NCBI GenBank assembly: GCA_040879025.1 | Contig: JBBDLF010000001.1 | Location: forward strand, 146,714 to 210,713 | Source of the DNA: JBBDLF01 sp040879025 | Lineage (GTDB): Bacteria; Pseudomonadota; Gammaproteobacteria; Pseudomonadales; Pseudohongiellaceae | DNA: 64,000 nucleotides | Reading direction: 5' to 3' | Part shown: positions 15,437-22,735 of the stretch, one piece after another | How the letters are laid out: each line of letters starts with the position of its first letter | Position numbering within the stretch: position 1 is the first letter of the stretch | Notes under the pieces: model-generated | What the model saw: the letters and a program-made list of their open reading frames with translations, nothing else | What the model was told of the DNA's origin: nothing | The model's database searches: none | Translations under genes and position numbers: made by a program

Positions 15437-17620
15437 ATGAGCACCGTAATCCGACTGAAACTGCTGCTGGGTTGCGGGCTGATTCTGTCAACTTCAATCG
15501 CGGCCGCGCAAGACCAGGCTAGCTATACTGCAGCTCAATCGGAAGCAGGTGGCGCATTCTACCAGGCCAACTGTGCGGAATGTCACCTGCCCAACCTGCT
15601 GGGAGCATTTGAAGCGCCGGCTCTCGTTGGAGGAAACTTCATCAGCAATTGGGGTACCCGACCAGTGGGCGAACTGATGCGCTTGCTCAGACAGACCATG
15701 CCACCCCAGGCGCCGGGATCATTGAGTGAAGCGGAGTCTGCCGCTGTTACCGCGTTTATATTGAACCGGAACGGGATTCCGTCCTCCGACAGTGCCCTGG
15801 CCTTCAATTCCGGCGGTGTTGTCGATGCCAGCACCGCGTCGTCTGCCGGCGCGAACCCGGCCGCCGTGGCGGACCGCAGCCCTGTCCCCGGTGTTCCAGG
15901 GAATGTTCCGTCACCCGGTTCCCGAAATCAAATTCCTGAGTACGGTGCCATTTACCGAACGGACGCAGCCCTTACCCGTTCAATTGTACCCATCACCCGT
16001 TTCCGCAATGTTACCGATGCGGCACTTGCCGATCCCGATGCCGCCGACTGGCTGCATTGGCGGCGCACACCTCAGAGTCAGGGGTATACGCCTCTCGACC
16101 AGATCAATGCCGAGAACGTCGGCAATCTGACGCTGGCGTGGGTATGGGGCATGGAGTCGGGCCGGAGTCAGCCCGCTCCGCTGGTGCGGGATGGAATTAT
16201 CTACATTCCTAACTTTGGTAATGTGGTCCAGGCGCTGGATGGCAGCGATGGCACGTTGTTGTGGGAATACCGGCGCCAGTTTGAAGAAGGATTGCGCGGT
16301 GGTAATCTGCGCACTCTGGCTATGTGGGAAGACCTGATCTTTGTTGCTACCACTGATGCGCACATGGTCGCGCTGGACGCACGCACCGGGGAGGTGCGCT
16401 GGGATACGGAAATCGCTGATGCTGAAAAAGGCTATTCCAATTCCAGCGGCCCCATTGTGGCCGACGGCGTGGTGGTCAATGGCATCAACGGCTGTCAACG
16501 GTTCTTCGAGGAAAGCTGCTTTATTACCGGCCATGATGCCCGCAGCGGCAGGGAATTGTGGCGTACGTATACGGTCGCGCAGCCCGGGCAACCCGGCGAT
16601 GACACCTGGGGAGGGCTGCCGCTGGAGTTGCGCGGCGGCGCCGATGTCTGGATGACCGGAAGCTGGGATCCGGAACTCGGCCTCGTTTTTTTTGGAACGG
16701 CACAGGCAAAACCCTGGATGGCGGCGAGCCGCGGCATGAGTACCGACGATGCCACTCTGTACGCCAATTCCACGTTGGCCATGGACCCCGGGGATGGGCG
16801 TATCGTCTGGTATCGTCAACATGTGCCAGGTGAATCACTGGACATGGATGAGGCGTTTGAGCAGGTGTTGGTGGATCTGGCCGGTGAACCTTATCTGTTA
16901 TCGATCGGTAAAAGCGGAATACTCTGGAAGCTGGACCGGCGCACGGGTCAATTCCTTGGGCTGAAGCAGACCGTGTATCAAAACGTGTTCGATGAAGTGA
17001 ATATTGAAACCGGCGAACTGCGCTACCGGGAAGATATCCGCAACATGCAACTGGGCGAATGGTTATCCGTCTGTCCGTCCACCGCCGGCGGCCATAATTG
17101 GCAGGCCAGTGGCTACCATCCGCCGACACGGCAACTCGTGATTCCCCTGAGTCAGAGCTGCATGGAAATGTCACCCAGAGAAACCACATTCGAAGTGGGT
17201 TCCGGCGGCAACCAGGCGGACCGCATGTGGATGGAAATGCCCGGGACAGAGGGTCGTTTCGGTAAACTCGCCGCCTATGATGTGGAGAACCTCGAAGAAA
17301 CCTGGAGCGTCGAACAGCGTGCACCATTCCTCACGGCCGCGTTGACCACGGCGGGTGGTCTGGTATTTATCGGGGACTATGATCGCTGGGTGCACGCGTT
17401 TGATGTCGACACCGGTGAAGAATTGTGGAAGACACGGCTGGCTACGTCCGTGCAGGGATTCCCCGTGAGCTTCGCCATCGACGGCGAACAGTACATCGCG
17501 ATACCCGCGGGCAGGGAAGGCGGCAGTCCCTGGCGTATCGGCAATTTCCTCGCTCCGGAGTTGAACAGTCCCGACGGTCATAATGCGCTTTATGTCTTCA
17601 AATTGATGGCGGGTCGCTGA
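15437..17620 (+). CDS. Exported quinohaemoprotein: N-terminal cytochrome c fused to PQQ-dependent dehydrogenase
   Basis: A 727-residue protein. After a signal peptide (to about residue 24) comes a cytochrome c domain with CAECH at residues 46-50 and a distal methionine candidate in LRQTMPPQAPG. A Ser/Ala/Pro-rich linker (about 115-165) leads to an eight-bladed PQQ propeller starting WLHWRRTPQSQGYTPLDQI. Blade motifs include VVQALDGSDGTLLWEY, MVALDARTGEVRW, GHDARSGRELWRTYT and AFDVDTGEELWKTRL. Type II quinohaemoprotein alcohol dehydrogenases place the haem domain at the C-terminus; here it is N-terminal. The vicinal Cys-Cys disulphide of those enzymes is not seen; a C-x7-C pair sits in NGCQRFFEESC. 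Substrate unknown. Confidence 0.85.
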   Translation: MSTVIRLKLLLGCGLILSTSIAAAQDQASYTAAQSEAGGAFYQANCAECHLPNLLGAFEAPALVGGNFISNWGTRPVGELMRLLRQTMPPQAPGSLSEAESAAVTAFILNRNGIPSSDSALAFNSGGVVDASTASSAGANPAAVADRSPVPGVPGNVPSPGSRNQIPEYGAIYRTDAALTRSIVPITRFRNVTDAALADPDAADWLHWRRTPQSQGYTPLDQINAENVGNLTLAWVWGMESGRSQPAPLVRDGIIYIPNFGNVVQALDGSDGTLLWEYRRQFEEGLRGGNLRTLAMWEDLIFVATTDAHMVALDARTGEVRWDTEIADAEKGYSNSSGPIVADGVVVNGINGCQRFFEESCFITGHDARSGRELWRTYTVAQPGQPGDDTWGGLPLELRGGADVWMTGSWDPELGLVFFGTAQAKPWMAASRGMSTDDATLYANSTLAMDPGDGRIVWYRQHVPGESLDMDEAFEQVLVDLAGEPYLLSIGKSGILWKLDRRTGQFLGLKQTVYQNVFDEVNIETGELRYREDIRNMQLGEWLSVCPSTAGGHNWQASGYHPPTRQLVIPLSQSCMEMSPRETTFEVGSGGNQADRMWMEMPGTEGRFGKLAAYDVENLEETWSVEQRAPFLTAALTTAGGLVFIGDYDRWVHAFDVDTGEELWKTRLATSVQGFPVSFAIDGEQYIAIPAGREGGSPWRIGNFLAPELNSPDGHNALYVFKLMAGR

Positions 17621-17682
17621 GAAATACTGTTTTTTTCCGGGTATCGCTGGAAGGTCATAACCAGTAAACTTGCCGATTTCGG

Positions 17683-19041
17683 ATGGCAGAGTATCCCGTG
17701 ACGGCAGGTAATAAGACAGACACTGGTGTAAAAAAAGTCGGCTTTGTATCTCTGGGGTGCCCCAAAGCGCTGGTGGATTCCGAGCGCATTCTCACGCAAT
17801 TGCGTATTGAAGGGTATAGTATTGTCCCGGATTACGAGGGTGCCGATGTGGTGGTCGTCAATACCTGCGGCTTTATCGACAGCGCGCGGGAGGAATCGCT
17901 GGAGGCGATTGGCGAGGCACTGCACGACAACGGCAGGGTAATCGTGACGGGTTGCCTCGGAGCGCAGGCTGAGAACATCACCCGGGTTCATCCGCAGGTT
18001 TTAAGCGTAACCGGCCCTCATGCCTATGAAGAAGTTGTACGTGCTGTTCACCAGCATGCACCGCAAACAATGACTCATGACCCGTTTGTCGACCTGGTGC
18101 CGCCGCAAGGTATCAAGCTCACCCCGAGGCATTACGCCTATCTCAAAATCTCCGAAGGCTGTAACCACCGATGCAGCTTTTGTATTATTCCCTCGATGCG
18201 CGGTGACTTGGTCAGCAGGCCCGTAGGTGACGTCATGGATGAGGCGGCGCGATTGGTCAATGCGGGTGTAAAGGAACTGCTGGTGATCTCACAGGATACC
18301 AGTGCGTACGGAATCGATATCAAATACCGTACCGGTTTCTGGCAGGGCCGTCCGGTGAAGGCCAGCATGCAGGGACTGTGTGAAGCACTGGGAGAACTGG
18401 GCGTGTGGGTGAGATTGCACTACGTTTACCCGTATCCCCATGTGGAAAAAATTGTGCCTTTGATGGCGGAAGGTAAAATTCTGCCGTACCTGGACATTCC
18501 CTTTCAACATGCCAGTCGACGGGTACTGAAAGCAATGCGGCGACCGGCGGCCGCGGAGAACAATCTCACCCGTATTCGCGCGTGGCGGGAAATTTGTCCG
18601 GAACTGACGATCCGCAGCACTTTTATTGTCGGCTTTCCCGGCGAAACCGAGGCCGAGTTTGAATCGTTGCTGGAGTTTCTCGAGGAAGCCCGGCTCGATC
18701 GCGTGGGCTGCTTTCAATACTCGCCGGTTACGGGGGCGAAAGCGAATCAGTTGCCGGACCCTGTACCGGATGCCGTTAAACAGGAGCGCTGGGAGCGGTT
18801 CATGCAAACCCAGCAGGTGATCAGTGCCGACCGGTTGCAGCGTAAAGTTGGAAAGCGAATCGAGGTGTTGATAGATGAGCTCACGAAAGACGGGGCCGTT
18901 GGGCGCTCCGCTGCGGATGCTCCGGATATTGACGGATTGGTCTATATCCGGGGAAATGAAGGGGTAAACACGGGTGACAGAGTGACCGTTGAAATTGATT
19001 CGGCTAATGAGTACGATGTGTTTGGTAAATCAATTAGCTGA
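17683..19041 (+). CDS. rimO: Ribosomal protein uS12 methylthiotransferase RimO
   Basis: Radical SAM enzyme that adds a beta-methylthio group to an aspartate of ribosomal protein S12. The 452-residue protein has the three expected parts: an N-terminal MTTase domain with cluster cysteines in VGFVSLGCPKALVDSE, NTCGF and VTGCLG; a radical SAM core with the C-x3-C-x2-C motif in SEGCNHRCSFCIIPSMRG; and a C-terminal TRAM domain ending about residue 450. LGCPKALVDSERIL distinguishes RimO from MiaB. It begins 62 bp after the quinohaemoprotein gene and is a housekeeping gene interrupting the catabolic region. Length is normal for the family. Confidence 0.97.
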   Translation: MAEYPVTAGNKTDTGVKKVGFVSLGCPKALVDSERILTQLRIEGYSIVPDYEGADVVVVNTCGFIDSAREESLEAIGEALHDNGRVIVTGCLGAQAENITRVHPQVLSVTGPHAYEEVVRAVHQHAPQTMTHDPFVDLVPPQGIKLTPRHYAYLKISEGCNHRCSFCIIPSMRGDLVSRPVGDVMDEAARLVNAGVKELLVISQDTSAYGIDIKYRTGFWQGRPVKASMQGLCEALGELGVWVRLHYVYPYPHVEKIVPLMAEGKILPYLDIPFQHASRRVLKAMRRPAAAENNLTRIRAWREICPELTIRSTFIVGFPGETEAEFESLLEFLEEARLDRVGCFQYSPVTGAKANQLPDPVPDAVKQERWERFMQTQQVISADRLQRKVGKRIEVLIDELTKDGAVGRSAADAPDIDGLVYIRGNEGVNTGDRVTVEIDSANEYDVFGKSIS

Positions 19042-19158
19042 CTTCGGAGTGCTCCCGTTTTTCGGGACTAATGAAAGATCGTTACGATTTGCAAGCAGAG
19101 CAAAATGAGAGCGCAGCCCTTGGTACGTTGAGAACAATAATTCACCTGGAGTGACGTC

Positions 19159-20109
19159 ATGCATACAGCACTAAACCGATTGAAATGGCTATTTGCTACT
19201 ATTCTGGCCGGCGCCTGCACTACCGCGCTTGCCCAGGGGCTATCCTATGATGGCCTATCCTGCGACATTCCGGAGTATCATTGCCCCGGCTCTGATTGCT
19301 CAGGCGAGATCACAGGACAACGCGGCAATCAGACGGACCGGGCCACCGGCAGAAATTACTTTCTCGATATCCCCTGCGATCTACAACGGGGCGAAGAGGT
19401 GACGTTCGTACTGAACCTCCATGGCGGCGGTTCCATCGGCAACTGGCAGCGGCATTATTTCCCGATTATGGACTTCAAGGACCAGTACCGACTGATCGTC
19501 GCGACACCCAGCGGCGTGATCAGAGCCTGGAGAGAAGACAATGACGATGAACATCTTGAGAATATTGTTAACTATGTTTACGACAGGTTTTCAGACCTCA
19601 ATATAAAAGCGTTCTGGCTCGCCGGGCATTCGCAGGGCGGCGCCACTTCACACCGGTTGGTCTGTACCGATTTCTATGCCGATAAGGTGGACGGTCTGTT
19701 GAGTCTCGCCGGTGGACGAATCGGCTTCGGCAATCGCGCGGAAGCCCCGGAGTGTGATTTTTCCCATGTATTCACTACCGGGGAACACGATACCGTGGGC
19801 GCCCAGGGGGTTCCGGAGACGTCTCCGGTGGCTGAAAGGTTTAATTGTGATGCCCGCGTTCGTCATGAAGATGTTGTCGATACGACGGCCGGGTATATTT
19901 ACGACGGCCGTGTGGGCGATGCGCGCCCCGACCGCGAAGGGTGGGGCGGAATGCCGGCTCCGGGAACCGCTGAAGTCTATGAATTCCCCAACTGCGACGT
20001 TGGCAGGGTTGTCGCCGACGTGGTTCGCCTGGATAAAGGGCATACCGAGGGGCTCGAGCCCAATGTGACTGAACGTCTGGTACAGTTGATGCTGTCAGCA
20101 GGTGATTAA
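19159..20109 (+). CDS. Secreted poly(hydroxyalkanoate)-depolymerase-like esterase
   Basis: A 316-residue alpha/beta-hydrolase with a signal peptide (LKWLFATILAGACTTALAQ) and a cysteine-bearing mature N-terminus (YDGLSCDIPEYHCPGSDC) suggesting a disulphide-stabilised secreted protein. The oxyanion region is VLNLHGGGSIGNWQ, the nucleophile elbow is AGHSQGGATSHRL, and the catalytic His is in LDKGHTEGLE; an Asp such as that in CDFSHVF or HEDVVD would complete the triad. The layout fits the LpqC/PHB-depolymerase and feruloyl-esterase superfamily. It is the second exported esterase in the window but only distantly similar to that at 3.5 kb. Substrate not assignable. Confidence 0.83.
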   Translation: MHTALNRLKWLFATILAGACTTALAQGLSYDGLSCDIPEYHCPGSDCSGEITGQRGNQTDRATGRNYFLDIPCDLQRGEEVTFVLNLHGGGSIGNWQRHYFPIMDFKDQYRLIVATPSGVIRAWREDNDDEHLENIVNYVYDRFSDLNIKAFWLAGHSQGGATSHRLVCTDFYADKVDGLLSLAGGRIGFGNRAEAPECDFSHVFTTGEHDTVGAQGVPETSPVAERFNCDARVRHEDVVDTTAGYIYDGRVGDARPDREGWGGMPAPGTAEVYEFPNCDVGRVVADVVRLDKGHTEGLEPNVTERLVQLMLSAGD

Positions 20110-20119
20110 GGGAAACCGC

Positions 20120-20159
20120 CTTAAATCGTCCCTTTCGCAACCCAAAAAGGACGTTTAAG
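20120..20159. terminator. Hairpin between convergent genes, possible terminator
   Basis: CTTAAATCGTCC (20120-20131) pairs with GGACGTTTAAG (20149-20159) with one bulged base, and the loop extends the pairing (CTTT with AAAA-rich side). It lies 10 nt after the esterase stop and before the 3' end of the opposing CoA-transferase gene. There is no clear U-tract on either strand, so it may instead block exonucleases. Confidence 0.4.
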
Positions 20160-20227
20160 CAACTACCAACCCCGTGTCCCGGAGCAATACCCCTGCATAT
20201 CAATAACTTACACGGGTCAGACCCGGG

Positions 20228-21412
20228 TTAGATGACTCGTTTGGAATGCAGGGCTGTAATGGCGGCATCGCTGTAGCCGAGTGTGCGCATGATCTCGTTG
20301 GTGTGCTCGCCCAGTGTGGGGGGGCGGCGGTAGATTTCTCCGGGGGTTGCCGAGAGTTCAACCGGGGTGCGCATAATTGGCGCGGGACGCCTCAGGCCTG
20401 GGTAGTCCGTTTCCTGCAGCAGGTTTTTTGCCTTCACATGAGGGTCGTCCAGCACATTTTGCACCGACATCACCGGGCCGGCAGGAATGCGAGCGTGTTC
20501 CATCGCTGTCAGAGCTTCCTCGGAAGTACGTTCCGCGCACCAGGCAGCCAGTCGCTCGCTGATCACTTCACCGTTGTCGCCACGGCTGATATCGTCCTTG
20601 AACCGCGGGTCATCAAGCCAGTGTGGTTCGCCCATCAACTCCACCCAACGTTTGAATAAAGGGCCGCCCACCGACTGTACCAGCACCCAGCCATCCCGGG
20701 TCTGAAATGTATCCGCCGGGGCCGAGGTTTGTGACCGGTTCACAGTGGCTACACGATCGCGCTGAATCACCGCCTGTTCAATCGCCGTTCCGTTCATAAA
20801 GGTGAGGGCGGTATTGAATAATGCGCCTTCGACAATCTGTCCCTTGCCGGTTTTCCGGCGTTCGTATAATGCGGCGAGGGTGCCGAAGGCGCAGAGACTC
20901 GCTGTGCCAAAATCCACAAACGGAGCATAGGATTTGACCGGTTGGTCCGGCGTGCCGGACAGATGCATCGCGCCGGACATGGCCTGGCCAAGCCCGTCAA
21001 AACCGACGCGGTTACTATACGGACCGCCGCTGCCGAACGCGGAAATCATCGTAAGAATAATATCGGGTTTAACCGCTGTCAGGCTCTCGTAGTCCAGGCC
21101 CATGGATTTCAGCGAATCCGGCGGCAGGTTCGCCACCACTACGTCCGCTGTGGCGACCAGTTTTCTGACTATCTCCGCGCCTTCAGGTTTCATCGGATTG
21201 AGTGTCATGCCCAGCTTGTTGCGAGCCATCTGCATGAACAGCGCACCGTCTCCCTGTTCATTGACCGGTGACAGAAACCGGTCCTCGCTGCCATCCAGTT
21301 TCTCGATTCTGATCACTTCGGCACCCAGATCCGCCAGCAGGGTGGCACAGAACGGCCCCGCGATATATCGGCCAAAATCGAGCACTCTGATGCCTTGTAA
21401 TACTTTTTCCAT
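20228..21412 (-). CDS. Family III CoA-transferase (CaiB/BaiF type)
   Basis: A 394-residue cytoplasmic enzyme that moves coenzyme A between carboxylic acids. The start MEKVLQGIRVLDFGRYIAGPFCATLLADLGAEVIRIE is the family N-terminus, followed by the substrate-cap region VVANLPPDSLKSMGLDYESL and NRVGFDGLGQAMSGAMHL. The catalytic aspartate is expected near SYAPFVDFGTASLCAF (around residue 165). The C-terminal half has RTSEEALTAMEHARIPAGPVMSVQNVLDDPH. Family members act on carnitine, formyl/oxalate, bile acids, aromatic or succinyl esters; this one cannot be placed. It may activate an acid product of the upstream periplasmic oxidation. Confidence 0.88.
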   Translation of the reverse strand: MEKVLQGIRVLDFGRYIAGPFCATLLADLGAEVIRIEKLDGSEDRFLSPVNEQGDGALFMQMARNKLGMTLNPMKPEGAEIVRKLVATADVVVANLPPDSLKSMGLDYESLTAVKPDIILTMISAFGSGGPYSNRVGFDGLGQAMSGAMHLSGTPDQPVKSYAPFVDFGTASLCAFGTLAALYERRKTGKGQIVEGALFNTALTFMNGTAIEQAVIQRDRVATVNRSQTSAPADTFQTRDGWVLVQSVGGPLFKRWVELMGEPHWLDDPRFKDDISRGDNGEVISERLAAWCAERTSEEALTAMEHARIPAGPVMSVQNVLDDPHVKAKNLLQETDYPGLRRPAPIMRTPVELSATPGEIYRRPPTLGEHTNEIMRTLGYSDAAITALHSKRVI

Positions 21413-21644
21413 GTTCTCTCCGCGTTTTTTTCTGTGATCCAGTTCGCAAACTGAACGGGCATTCTATCATAAGTATTTAATATTACTGAAGAAATTTAAA
21501 AGAAGGTCATCCCGGCACTGCACTTTGGTTCTGTGAGGCAGTTAACGCTTTGGGATTGCGCTTTCTTGCATAATCCTAATCAACGAGACACCGGTCACAA
21601 CCCGGTACAACAAATAGATCGTCGCTCAACGGGGGAATCAGGTC

Positions 21645-21821
21645 ATGAACAGTACGTCTGAATACGAGGTGTCCACCCAGGCGCTGAAAGAGCTTATGTC
21701 AATACTCAAGAAACCTTACCGTGATGTGTGTAATGTCTGTAACGGTTCCGGTTATACAGGTCAGAAAGCGACCTGCCAGAAATGCAAGGGATCAGGTCAG
21801 CGCCTGCTGAAACTGATCTAA
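21645..21821 (+). CDS. 58-residue DnaJ-type zinc-finger miniprotein
   Basis: A short gene easily missed by length cut-offs. The ATG at 21645 is preceded by GGGGGA at 21631-21636. The 58-residue product starts MNSTSEYEVSTQALKELMS and contains two CxxCxGxG repeats, CNVCNGSG (C29, C32) and CQKCKGSG (C44, C47), which together would bind one zinc ion as in the DnaJ cysteine-rich domain. There is no J-domain and no signal peptide. Free-standing proteins of this type exist, but their role is mostly unknown; a redox or protein-folding helper is possible. It stands alone, divergent from the CoA-transferase gene. Confidence 0.65.
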   Translation: MNSTSEYEVSTQALKELMSILKKPYRDVCNVCNGSGYTGQKATCQKCKGSGQRLLKLI

Positions 21822-21995
21822 CCAGCGGTTCCCTCGCAACCGTCCCTCGTAGTCCCTTTGTAGGCCGCAGAAATGCGGCTTGCAAAGGTTTACGACTTTC
21901 CTCTACTCTTACAGCCTCATCATTATTTTTCCGGTCGACTGTGTACACCCGTATTCCGTCTGCCTCCGCTCATTGTCACGTATTTCGAGGCGCTT

Positions 21996-22718
21996 ATGCA
22001 CAAACGAATCTGCAGTGTATCGCTTGCATCGCTGATGTTGCTGTTGATGCAGGGACAAAGCCTGGCGGCGGACGCGCCGGGGTATATCTTTGCTCCGGAG
22101 CGCAGTCAGGGTGGTATCGGCAAGTTCTATATGGACCGGGAAATTTCCGGAGTCATGGGACACCAGGCGGCTGACTGGCTGGAGCGGCCCACTCGGATTC
22201 AGGAAGAAATGCCGGATGAAGTCGTGGCCAATATGGAACTGGAAGCCGATGACGTGGTTGCCGACATAGGCGCCGGCTCGGGCTATTTTTCTTTCCGCAT
22301 AGCCAGGCTTGTCCCTGAAGGCAAGGTCCTGGCAGTGGATATTCAGTCGGAAATGCTGGCACTGATCGAAGAACGCAAGATGGCGGAAAATGTTGACAAT
22401 ATTGAGGGAATTCACGGGGAAATTGATGACCCCAACCTGCCACCCAACTCCATCGATGCGGCACTGATGGTGGATGCCTATCATGAATTTTCCCATCCCT
22501 ACGAGATGATACAGGGTATTTACAATGCGCTGAAGCCGGGCGGGCGGGTATTCTTTCTCGAGTATCGTGCCGAGGACCCGACCGTACCCATCAGGCCGCT
22601 GCACAAGATGACAGAGCAGCAGGTCGTCAGGGAAATGGGTGTGTTCGATCTCGAATGGACTGATACGCTGGACTTTCTGCCCTGGCAGCACATGATGGTT
22701 TTTACCAAGGTAGAATAG
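21996..22718 (+). CDS. Signal-peptide-bearing class I methyltransferase-like protein
   Basis: A 240-residue protein. I chose the ATG at 21996 because the next residues form a clear signal peptide (CSVSLASLMLLLMQGQSLAA), removing 41 residues of the longer frame. The mature protein has the SAM-binding motif VVADIGAGSGYFSFRIARL, an acidic motif in VLAVDIQSEML, and LKPGGRVFFLEYR, as in methyltransferase 11 family enzymes. SAM is normally cytoplasmic, so an exported methyltransferase is odd; either the N-terminus is a membrane anchor or the fold serves another purpose. It converges with the TonB-receptor gene, whose end lies 17 bp beyond, with the palindrome CTAGCCCGGGCTAG between. Confidence 0.75.
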   Translation: MHKRICSVSLASLMLLLMQGQSLAADAPGYIFAPERSQGGIGKFYMDREISGVMGHQAADWLERPTRIQEEMPDEVVANMELEADDVVADIGAGSGYFSFRIARLVPEGKVLAVDIQSEMLALIEERKMAENVDNIEGIHGEIDDPNLPPNSIDAALMVDAYHEFSHPYEMIQGIYNALKPGGRVFFLEYRAEDPTVPIRPLHKMTEQQVVREMGVFDLEWTDTLDFLPWQHMMVFTKVE

Positions 22719-22735
22719 AGGCTGCCTAGCCCGGG

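Noticed and set aside
15437..17620. Calling the quinohaemoprotein a methanol or lanthanide-dependent dehydrogenase
   Set aside because: The vicinal disulphide of methanol/ethanol dehydrogenases is absent, and the metal-ligand residues cannot be placed by eye.
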